A stretch of 5,212 bases of DNA from Elusimicrobiota bacterium. Its GTDB lineage: Bacteria > CG03 > SLGR01 > PWQF01. The notes beneath the pieces are model-generated. The model did no database searches and was not told the DNA's origin. It saw only the letters and a list, made by a program, of their open reading frames with translations. Location: assembly GCA_003558145.1 (NCBI GenBank), contig PWMP01000185.1, forward strand, positions 1 to 5,212. Reading direction: 5' to 3'. Made by a program: the position numbers and the translations under genes. This document shows positions 1 to 5,212 of this stretch, one piece after another (within the stretch, counting starts at the first letter, position 1; each line of letters starts with the position of its first letter).

Positions 1-799
1 CCTTCTGTCCCTCGGCGGCGAGCGGTATGGAGCGCAGCAGCCGACCGCGTCGGTACGCCTTCACGCACCAGGTCTGGCGGTAGCGGGCCTCGAAGCCGAT
101 CCCGGCCCGTGCATCGGCAGGCACCGGCAGGGGCAGCTTGGAGATCGCATCCTCGATTGCCGAGGCGATCGAGTCGAAGGCGCTGGACACGGCCATGGCG
201 CCCGCGTGGAACTGGGCCTGCATCGCCATCCCCATCGGCATAGGCATCGGCGGGCCCATCGCCGAGGCCTTCGCCGCGTGACGCTCGCGCAGGTGTGCCG
301 CGATGGCCACACGCAGCTTCGCGTCGGGCCGTTTGGGCCGGACGGTATCGGCGGCGGTCTTCCCGCGCTCAGTGCGGACCTTCCGGTAGGCCTTCGCGAC
401 CTCGCCGTAGCTCACGTTGGACTTCGCGATCTCGGGGTCGGCCGCGAGTTCCAGCGACCAGAGCAGTTCGAGGTACTTGCCCGGCTTCAGGATGATCGGA
501 CACAGCTTGCCGAGCTCGACCGTCGGCACGGTGACCGGTTCGAAGTCGCAGGCGCCGGGTCTGCGCCGGATCAGCGGGATGATCTGCGACAGGTGGATGG
601 TGTCGCAGGCCGGTACCGGTTTCAGCTTCTCGCAGTCGGTCAGGTAGCCTTCCGCGGGTGGACCGGCCGCTGCTTGGGCCGACATGTGCCGGGTGAGTCG
701 GGCGGGTGTGCTGGTGGCTGCGTCAGTGGGCGCGGCCGTGGCGGCGACGCGGGCGCGGCGGGCGGGCGCGCGCTTCCGGCGGGTCGGGGAACGTCCCAT
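1..799 (-). CDS. Hypothetical protein, 3' end cut off by the left window edge
   Basis: The frame is open for 266 codons from an ATG at 799 to the edge of the window, with no stop. A GGAGAG ribosome binding site lies 6 bases upstream of that ATG. I do not recognise the family. Residues 1-35 are rich in Arg, Ala, Pro and Thr and look like a disordered basic tail. Residues 50-165 look globular and contain Cys56, Cys65, Cys84 and Cys100, and the stretch around 105-150 looks helical. Residues 181-194 are a Met/Pro/Gly-rich run (MGPPMPMPMGMAMQ), followed by an Ala/Ser-rich amphipathic stretch (about 200-220). The last visible part, around 239-262, contains YRQTW and LLRSIPLA; from memory this resembles a recurring pattern in large uncharacterised bacterial proteins, but I cannot verify that. 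There is no signal peptide or clear membrane segment. It is co-directional with the catabolic genes but separated by 234 bases, so it is probably a separate unit. That it is coding is fairly certain; its function is unknown. Confidence 0.75.
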   Translation of the reverse strand, partial: MGRSPTRRKRAPARRARVAATAAPTDAATSTPARLTRHMSAQAAAGPPAEGYLTDCEKLKPVPACDTIHLSQIIPLIRRRPGACDFEPVTVPTVELGKLCPIILKPGKYLELLWSLELAADPEIAKSNVSYGEVAKAYRKVRTERGKTAADTVRPKRPDAKLRVAIAAHLRERHAAKASAMGPPMPMPMGMAMQAQFHAGAMAVSSAFDSIASAIEDAISKLPLPVPADARAGIGFEARYRQTWCVKAYRRGRLLRSIPLAAEGQK

Positions 800-1033
800 G
801 ATGCACTCTCCGTCTAGAAAGAGCGTTGACGATCCATGCGCCATCAGCGCCGGCCGAAGCAGGCAGCCGCCAAGCGTTTTTTTCAACTGCAGATATACGG
901 CATTCGTGTTGCCCGGCACAACTTATTTAATTGGTCCAGACAAACAAAGTCGAAACACGTGCCGGCGTGACCGGGTGCTGTTGATCTTGCGGCACCATCC
1001 TCAGGCGGGTCCGCCGTTGTTCGGAATGTCGGA
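800..1033. other. Intergenic gap with a relatively AT-rich core; possible promoter for the leftward gene
   Basis: This gap lies between the VOC stop and the start of the left-edge gene. Its centre (about 877-950) is visibly more AT-rich than the coding regions and includes a T7 run at 877-883 (A7 on the minus strand) and a TTATTTAATT stretch around 923-932. A weak minus-strand promoter-like pair is TTGTGC (921-916) and TATATC (897-892) with an 18-base spacer, about 90 bases before the ATG at 799. The match is too poor to call a promoter. A GGCGG/CCGCC dyad at about 1006-1017 follows the VOC stop but has no U-run, so I do not call it a terminator. No RNA gene or small ORF is evident. Confidence 0.4.
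806..811 (-). promoter_or_regulatory. Ribosome binding site of the left-edge hypothetical gene
   Basis: GGAGAG on the minus strand lies 6 bases before the ATG at 799. It is the only good Shine-Dalgarno match near that frame. It supports the minus-strand frame as the real gene here, rather than the overlapping plus-strand frame (206-817). Confidence 0.6.
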
Positions 1034-1564
1034 TTAGAAGTTTCGGACCGGTTCCGAGCCATCCCAGTCGACCGCCGCGCGCTTGAGTCCGGCCAGGAGT
1101 TCCGCCATTGCCGGAGAAACGTCGATCAGTTCGATCCTGGAACCTGGTACCGGCCCCTCGGTGGCCAAGTAGGCGAACCGGGCAATAGGCAGCTGCCCCT
1201 CAAGCTCTACGGTGATACCGGCGGCGCGCGCAGCGGCAAGCTGCGCGTCGTAGTCGTCTGCCACCGTGCCGACATGGTGCAGGCCGCTTCGGCCGGCATC
1301 GAGAAATTCACGATAGGGCGACGGATCAGGGCCCGGTGAGATCAGCTCTATCTGCGTGTCTCCACTGTAGGCGAGTGCAACGGCACTGCAGATATCGTGC
1401 CGGTCGGTGCGTTGACCATTCAGTTCCAACCAGGCGAGTTCCAACGGCAGTGGGAACATGAAAAACGGCCCGACGCCGAGTGTCCCGGTCCAGTGTTGAA
1501 TGGCTGCATCGATATCCTCCACGACGAAGGCGAACTGAAAGGCCGGTCCGAACAGTCGGCTCAT
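1034..1564 (-). CDS. VOC (glyoxalase/bleomycin-resistance/dioxygenase-fold) family protein
   Basis: A 176-residue cytoplasmic protein with the two beta-alpha-beta-beta-beta modules of the vicinal oxygen chelate fold. Module 1 covers about residues 8-78 (FAFVVEDIDAAI, then IELISP) and module 2 about 93-150 (GLHHVG, then IELIDV). Candidate metal ligands by position are Gln10, Glu73, His97 and Glu145. Gln takes the place of the more usual first His, as is known for some glyoxalase I enzymes. The family includes glyoxalase I, methylmalonyl-CoA epimerase and extradiol dioxygenases, and the arrangement looks most like the Glyoxalase_4 type. The exact reaction cannot be read. Its ATG overlaps the TGA of the upstream quinohemoprotein gene (ATGA), with GGAGG 7 bases before the start inside that gene, so translation is probably coupled. 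This suggests a role in the same catabolic pathway. Confidence 0.9.
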   Translation of the reverse strand: MSRLFGPAFQFAFVVEDIDAAIQHWTGTLGVGPFFMFPLPLELAWLELNGQRTDRHDICSAVALAYSGDTQIELISPGPDPSPYREFLDAGRSGLHHVGTVADDYDAQLAAARAAGITVELEGQLPIARFAYLATEGPVPGSRIELIDVSPAMAELLAGLKRAAVDWDGSEPVRNF

Positions 1565-3519
1565 GGCGAGACCTCCGCCGCATTAACGGCTTTTGGAACA
1601 TGGAAAGCCATCAAGAGATTGCCCGGCATGTGGAAATACAGACCGTATCCTGAACTGGCATAGACGACGCCGTCATGAACCACTGGACCGGCGCCGCCAC
1701 CGAAGGAGCCCCCATGGCCAGCGAGTCCGTGCAGTGCCGGAAACTCTTGGTGGGTGTCGATCTCCCAGAGCACCTCCCCGGTATCCGCCGAGTAGGCGCG
1801 AAAGCGTCCGTCCATGTGGCCCGCGAAGACCACGCCCGGGATCGCGCTGATCGCCTGGCTGATCCCCGGGTCGCAGTTCTCCCGACCTGCGCAGATGTCC
1901 TCGGCCGGAGTCGACCACAGCAGCTCGCCAGTCAGCCCGTCAACTGCGTAGATGCCCGGGCGGGCGTCCTCTACCGGCAGCATGTCGTCGTCATAGTCAG
2001 AGATCGGCACGAACACGCGCCGGCCGTCGCCCGCCATGCCGAAGTGCACGCCACCCTGATTGCCGCCGCGTCCAACGCGCAGTGACCAGCGCAGCTCGCC
2101 GGTGTCAGGCTCTATACCGTAGACCATGCCGGACTTCTGTCCGGCCACCAGCAACTCGTCATCGCCGTCGCGGACCAGCAGCGGCGGGGCGCCGTAATCG
2201 ACGTCGGGGCCGTCCTCATCGGGGCAGTTGGCCTGGTTGGGAATGAACGGCATGCAGGCGAGGTTCCATGCGTCGCCCTCGGTCGTCTGGCGCTTCCAGC
2301 GGATCTCGCCATCTGCGAGTGCGAAGGCAATGATCGCATCGCTGCTGCCCTCAGCCGGCGAGGAATAGTTCGAACCGGTGCCGATGTAAAGCTGGCCCCG
2401 TGCCGGGTCGATCAGTGGGCTGTTCCAGCTGGGGGCCCCCGAGGGCGCAAGGATAGGCGTACCGTGCGATGTTCGAGCGACCTCGCTGGGCTCCTCTTCG
2501 ATGGTATAGCTCTTCCACGCGATCTCACCCGTGCCGGCATCGAGCGCAACCACCGAGCCACGGAAGCTGCAGCACGGATAATCTGGATCCGCCGCCGGCA
2601 CAACTTCAAGCGACGATACGGTCTGGTAGACCCGGCCGTCATGAAGCACCGGCTGTGCGGTCGCAGTCGCATTCGGATGCTCGTCAACCTTGGTTGACCA
2701 CAGCAGCTCGCCACTCAGGAGATCGATCGCGTACACCCGTGCCAGGAGATCACCGAGATACGCCATCGGTCGCGCATTGGTATCGCCGGCCTCCCATGTG
2801 CTCAGCGTGATGCCAGTGCGCACCTCGGCCGAGGCGCGGAACGTCCAGCGGACACACCCGCTCTGGCGCTCGATACTGTAGACCGTGCCATCGGCACTGC
2901 CGAAGAATAGCGCCCCGCCAGCCACTGCTGGCTGAGAGCGTACGCGGTTCGCATACGGTACGGCGAAGGCCCATTTGAGCTCCAGCCGCGGCACATCGGC
3001 CGCCGGCAGCCGCGCCACTTCGGCCGGGATGAAGCGCGTATTCTCCAGCGTATGCCCCCAATTGCGCAGCACCGGGGGTTCGTCGAAAGCGAAGGCCATC
3101 GATTCGGCATCGCACATCGCGAGCTCTACAGGAGCGCGCTCACCTCGACCGCCAGTCAGGAACTCGACGACATCGGCTTTCTGCTCGCCGCTCAGCGCCG
3201 CGGCCTCCTGCTTCATGACGCCATCGGTCATCGACAGCATAAGCATGTCGGGCGACAGCATCTGCAGGAACGAGGTATGCGGGGCTCGCGGCACGGTGCC
3301 GTCGTGACAGACCGAGCAATGCACGGCGAACAGTTCGGCCCCATGATGCTCGCCATCTCCGGCTGCCTGGCCGGCCATTTGCCGCATGACGTCCGCCGAC
3401 GGCCGCTCGACGCCCGAAGTCTCCGCGTCGGGCGCGACTCGGTCGTCCGCGTTGGGCTCTGGTGTGTTGCACGCAGCAACACCAAAAAGAACTGCTACAA
3501 ATAGTACGAATCGCTGCAT
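1561..3519 (-). CDS. PQQ-dependent quinohemoprotein dehydrogenase with N-terminal cytochrome c domain (polyvinyl-alcohol dehydrogenase-like lipoprotein)
   Basis: A 652-residue protein predicted to oxidise an alcohol outside the cytoplasm, passing electrons from PQQ to its own heme c. Residues 1-16 are a hydrophobic signal peptide ending in a VAAC lipobox, so Cys17 is probably lipidated; Asn follows it. A cytochrome c domain spans about 55-124, with heme motif CSVCH at 68-72 and Met102 the likely axial ligand. A PQQ-type beta-propeller fills about 150-640, shown by seven blade motifs of the SGxxxW/TGExxW kind (for example TGEIAW, TGELRW, TGELLW, TGEVLW). A vicinal Cys316-Cys317 pair (YPCCSF) is typical of this branch. 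Close pairs Cys422/432 and Cys543/549 suggest disulfides, consistent with export. The order heme c then propeller matches polyvinyl-alcohol dehydrogenase (cytochrome), EC 1.1.2.6, but the substrate may differ, as no oxidised-PVA hydrolase gene is nearby. ATG 3519 is preferred; GTG 3522 adds one residue. The region before the start is G-rich (GGGGT) rather than a classic binding site. Confidence 0.9.
   Translation of the reverse strand: MQRFVLFVAVLFGVAACNTPEPNADDRVAPDAETSGVERPSADVMRQMAGQAAGDGEHHGAELFAVHCSVCHDGTVPRAPHTSFLQMLSPDMLMLSMTDGVMKQEAAALSGEQKADVVEFLTGGRGERAPVELAMCDAESMAFAFDEPPVLRNWGHTLENTRFIPAEVARLPAADVPRLELKWAFAVPYANRVRSQPAVAGGALFFGSADGTVYSIERQSGCVRWTFRASAEVRTGITLSTWEAGDTNARPMAYLGDLLARVYAIDLLSGELLWSTKVDEHPNATATAQPVLHDGRVYQTVSSLEVVPAADPDYPCCSFRGSVVALDAGTGEIAWKSYTIEEEPSEVARTSHGTPILAPSGAPSWNSPLIDPARGQLYIGTGSNYSSPAEGSSDAIIAFALADGEIRWKRQTTEGDAWNLACMPFIPNQANCPDEDGPDVDYGAPPLLVRDGDDELLVAGQKSGMVYGIEPDTGELRWSLRVGRGGNQGGVHFGMAGDGRRVFVPISDYDDDMLPVEDARPGIYAVDGLTGELLWSTPAEDICAGRENCDPGISQAISAIPGVVFAGHMDGRFRAYSADTGEVLWEIDTHQEFPALHGLAGHGGSFGGGAGPVVHDGVVYASSGYGLYFHMPGNLLMAFHVPKAVNAAEVSP
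1572..1576 (-). promoter_or_regulatory. Ribosome binding site of the VOC gene, inside the upstream gene
   Basis: A perfect GGAGG on the minus strand lies 7 bases before the VOC ATG at 1564. It sits within the last codons of the quinohemoprotein gene. With the 4-base ATGA overlap it fixes the VOC start and supports co-transcription with translational coupling. Confidence 0.8.
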
Positions 3520-3645
3520 CACCCCACCCCGGAAAATCTCACTACCAATCGTTTTGTTGCAAGCAGTCTGACTGACATACGGCAGTGCACCGACCGCAGC
3601 CGATCCGGTCAGGGTGGCCGAGTCGTTGCCGGTCGCGCATATTCA
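3520..3645. other. Gap between the Rieske and quinohemoprotein genes
   Basis: About 126 bases separate the Rieske stop (tandem TGA TGA, 3648-3643) from the quinohemoprotein start. The half next to the quinohemoprotein gene (about 3531-3565) is AT-rich compared with its surroundings, as a promoter or mRNA leader might be, but I find no good -35/-10 pair. A GACCG/CGGTC dyad (3592-3596 with 3606-3610) has a 9-base loop and no following U-run. The gap leaves open whether the three genes share one transcript or the last two have their own promoter. Confidence 0.4.
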
Positions 3646-5046
3646 TCATTGACCCTGTTCGCAAGTGCCCGCTGCGGTCTGCAGGTAGCGATCGAGTTCG
3701 GCATGGAAGTGCCTGATGCGCAGCTCCTGCTCAGAGAGGACCATGCCGCGGAAACCGATACTCTCGACCCCCTGCTGAACCAGGGGAAACAGCCGGCTGT
3801 CCTGGTCGAAAACCTGCCCGAGACCGCCGACTTCCGGGTCCACCATGACAACCTCGGCCCGTTCGCGGCCGGAGATGTCCCACCCCTCGGGCAGCCCCAT
3901 GTAGGCTGGAGGCTTGATCTCGGGATTTTCCTGCGGATGCATCATCACGATGACGTCGAGGATGAACCGTCTCGGATCGTGCGCGTGCGGCCGGAAATTC
4001 AGCAGGCTGACGCCCTCGGGGTGAATTCCCATATGAATGTTGGGAAAGATGTCGTAGTTCCAGTCGTCCGTGAGTTGATTGTCGAGGAAGCCGGAGTAGT
4101 CGAGGCCCAGTCGTTCTGCACGTCGGCGTTTGGCCTGCTGCACCGCCGGGCGTACTGCCTCCATTCGGCCAACGAAGTCATTTGGGTCGAGGCCGACTTC
4201 CCGCAGGCTTGCCTGCAAGCCCTCGTTCAGGGGGGCGTTCGGCTGCGCTTCGTACCTTGGGCTCTGGTATGCGAACTTGGTGATCATTCTGCTCATGCCG
4301 AAGCCGTAGAGATCGATCTGGGTGTCGTAATCGTTGAATATGGGGAGGATCTCCGGGTGAATCGCATGAACATGGTAGGCCTCGTTGAAGCCGTCCACGC
4401 CGATCTTCCAGTTGGCGTTCCAGATCGAGCGCGTCCAGCGCACGATGCGCATGTCCTTGAGCTGATAGGGCCTGGCGTGCTCGGGCAGTGGCCCAAGGTA
4501 GTCGAGCAGGGGCGGCGCTTTCCCATCCATGTTGATGAAGATGAAGCCTTCCCAGACGTCACAGCGCACCGCGGTGAGGTCGAGGTCGCGACACAAGGCT
4601 TCAGGACGAAACGTTTCCCGGTCCGTCACATGGGTGTTGGTGCCGTCGAGGCCAAAACGCCAGTGGTGGAAAGGACAGGTGAAGCCTCTGGCCAGACTGC
4701 CGATCTCCGCGGACACAAGCCGGTTGCCCCGATGGGGGCAGACGTTGAAGAAAGCCCGAATGGTGCGGTCCTCGCCACGCGCGATGATGAAACTCTCGCT
4801 GCCGAGTTCGTAGGTGATGAAGTCGCCAGGCTCCGGAATGTCTTCCTCTCTTCCGGCCCAGTTCCACACGCGTGGCCAAAGGTGTTGCCGCTCAGCTTCC
4901 ATCCACGCGGCGGAATGGTATCGACCGGGGGCAATCGTTCCGGTGCCGTGGTCGATGTAAGGCGCCTTGACCTCGTGACTGTCCATTGGAGCCGAAGGAT
5001 TGACCGCCCAGTTGATGTAATCGTCTACCTTCTGGCTGTTTTTCAC
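3646..5046 (-). CDS. Rieske non-heme iron oxygenase, alpha (catalytic) subunit
   Basis: A 466-residue cytoplasmic oxygenase of the aromatic-ring-hydroxylating dioxygenase alpha-subunit family. It would use O2 and electrons from a ferredoxin or reductase to hydroxylate, or oxidatively demethylate, an organic substrate. The N-terminal Rieske domain (about 38-175) holds the [2Fe-2S] ligands Cys103-x-His105 and Cys124-x2-His127, with 18 residues between the pairs. The catalytic domain starts with NANWKIGVDGFNEAYH: His225 and His230 are the iron ligands, and Glu222 takes the position of the bridging acid, as in Glu-type family members. Asp416 (in FDQDS) is the probable third iron ligand. The C-terminus is the family's usual VQQGVES...LSEQELRIRHFH region. 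Length is normal. No beta subunit, ferredoxin or reductase is visible, so it may be an alpha-only enzyme or draw partners from elsewhere. GTG 5046 is chosen because GGGAGAG lies 6 bases upstream; the frame also extends to a GTG at 5076 with a poor binding site. A 101-base part of this gene is duplicated upstream. The substrate cannot be inferred. Confidence 0.93.
   Translation of the reverse strand: MKNSQKVDDYINWAVNPSAPMDSHEVKAPYIDHGTGTIAPGRYHSAAWMEAERQHLWPRVWNWAGREEDIPEPGDFITYELGSESFIIARGEDRTIRAFFNVCPHRGNRLVSAEIGSLARGFTCPFHHWRFGLDGTNTHVTDRETFRPEALCRDLDLTAVRCDVWEGFIFINMDGKAPPLLDYLGPLPEHARPYQLKDMRIVRWTRSIWNANWKIGVDGFNEAYHVHAIHPEILPIFNDYDTQIDLYGFGMSRMITKFAYQSPRYEAQPNAPLNEGLQASLREVGLDPNDFVGRMEAVRPAVQQAKRRRAERLGLDYSGFLDNQLTDDWNYDIFPNIHMGIHPEGVSLLNFRPHAHDPRRFILDVIVMMHPQENPEIKPPAYMGLPEGWDISGRERAEVVMVDPEVGGLGQVFDQDSRLFPLVQQGVESIGFRGMVLSEQELRIRHFHAELDRYLQTAAGTCEQGQ
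4651..4751. repeat. Exact 101-base direct repeat, copy inside the Rieske gene
   Basis: This segment is identical, base for base, to 5112-5212 in the same orientation with an offset of 461 bases. It encodes almost exactly the Rieske [2Fe-2S] motif region, from FNVCPHRG through CPFHHWRFG. Identity stops at 4650 on the left, where the other copy has a different base. The right end of the repeat is unknown because the other copy reaches the window edge. Confidence 0.98.
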
Positions 5047-5052
5047 CGTGTG

Positions 5053-5059
5053 CTCTCCC
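5053..5059 (-). promoter_or_regulatory. Ribosome binding site that sets the Rieske start at GTG 5046
   Basis: GGGAGAG on the minus strand ends 6 bases before GTG 5046. The alternative in-frame GTG at 5076 has only a weak GGTGAG well upstream. This favours the shorter 466-residue protein. Confidence 0.6.
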
Positions 5060-5077
5060 AAGTCATGACTCTTCACT

Positions 5078-5100
5078 GGCGCCGCTCACCCGAGCGTGCC
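5078..5100. other. Small GC-rich dyad in the Rieske leader
   Basis: CGCTC (5083-5087) pairs with GAGCG (5092-5096) around a 4-base ACCC loop. Outer GGC/GCC pairs can form across a small internal loop. It lies between the stop of the truncated upstream frame and the Rieske start. No U-run follows on the minus strand, so it is not a standard terminator. It could be an mRNA leader structure or chance in GC-rich DNA. Confidence 0.2.
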
Positions 5101-5212
5101 TAATCAGTCCCGCCAAAACGCCAGTGGTGGAAAGGACAGGTGAAGCCTCTGGCCAGACTGCCGATCTCCGCGGACACAAGCCGGTTGCCCCGATGGGGGC
5201 AGACGTTGAAGA
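5100..5212 (-). pseudogene. 3' end of a truncated Rieske oxygenase reading frame
   Basis: Reading leftwards from the edge, an open frame encodes FNVCPHRG...CPFHHWRFG, identical to residues 100-132 of the intact oxygenase. It then reads Gly-Thr-Asp and stops at TAG (5102-5100). Divergence from the intact gene begins exactly at the repeat boundary. No start codon lies in the window, so the upstream part is unknown. All four iron-sulfur ligands are kept, but the rest of the Rieske domain and the whole catalytic domain are lost, so a functional oxygenase is impossible and even a folded Rieske domain is doubtful. It lies 53 bases upstream of the intact gene's GTG, in the same direction. It may be a tandem-duplication remnant, a truncated paralogue, or an assembly artefact at a contig end. 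Confidence 0.65.
5112..5212. repeat. Exact 101-base direct repeat, copy at the right edge
   Basis: This is the second copy of 4651-4751, with no mismatches. It begins abruptly at 5112 and continues to the end of the window, so its true length is at least 101 bases. Confidence 0.98.

Noticed and set aside
206..817. A 203-codon plus-strand open frame
   Set aside because: Its translation is low-complexity (His/Arg then Gly/Ala repeats) and it is antisense to the minus-strand frame 799-1, which has a good ribosome binding site and balanced composition.
871..883. Plus-strand terminator ending in the T7 run
   Set aside because: No convincing inverted repeat lies directly before the T-run, and no plus-strand gene needs terminating there.
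3592..3610. Rho-independent terminator after the Rieske gene
   Set aside because: The stem is only 5 bp with a 9-base loop, and no U-run follows on the minus strand.
3649..5103. A 484-codon plus-strand open frame antisense to the Rieske gene
   Set aside because: It mirrors the real gene almost end to end, as expected in GC-rich DNA with strong third-position bias. The minus-strand frame carries all Rieske and iron-ligand motifs, and the plus-strand translation shows no recognisable domain.
4651..5212. Template/variable repeat pair of a diversity-generating retroelement
   Set aside because: The two copies are identical, with no adenine-biased differences, and no reverse transcriptase is present in the window.
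1..5212. CRISPR array, tRNA, rRNA, transposase or IS ends
   Set aside because: I saw no regularly spaced repeats, no tRNA- or rRNA-like sequence, and no transposase reading frame or terminal inverted repeats.

Overview
The window is GC-rich and every supported gene lies on the minus strand, so it reads from right to left. The organism looks like a high-GC Gram-negative bacterium, most plausibly a proteobacterium. The reasons are a lipobox signal peptide on a quinohemoprotein, GGAG-type ribosome binding sites, and gene families typical of proteobacterial catabolic clusters. The sequence does not support a genus.

Layout from right to left. Positions 5212-5100 hold the end of a truncated Rieske-oxygenase reading frame that enters from outside the window. 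Its last 101 bases (5112-5212) are an exact direct copy of an internal segment (4651-4751) of the intact gene that follows. The intact Rieske non-heme iron oxygenase alpha subunit occupies 5046-3646. A gap of about 126 bases leads to a lipoprotein-type quinohemoprotein dehydrogenase (3519-1561), which has an N-terminal cytochrome c domain and a PQQ beta-propeller resembling polyvinyl-alcohol dehydrogenase (cytochrome). Its stop overlaps the start of a VOC/glyoxalase-fold gene (1564-1034) in an ATGA junction. A 234-base gap, AT-rich in part, separates this set from an unrecognised reading frame (799-1) that runs off the left edge.

The three central genes look like part of a catabolic operon. 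A Rieske oxygenase would hydroxylate or demethylate an organic substrate in the cytoplasm, the PQQ/heme enzyme would oxidise an alcohol outside the inner membrane, and a VOC-fold enzyme would handle an intermediate. The substrate cannot be read from the sequence. No oxygenase beta subunit, ferredoxin, reductase, regulator or transporter is present in the window.

The point most worth checking is the 101-base exact duplication at the right edge. It is either a recent 461-bp tandem duplication, a truncated second Rieske gene, or an assembly artefact at a contig end. I see no convincing evidence of a wholly new biological system.
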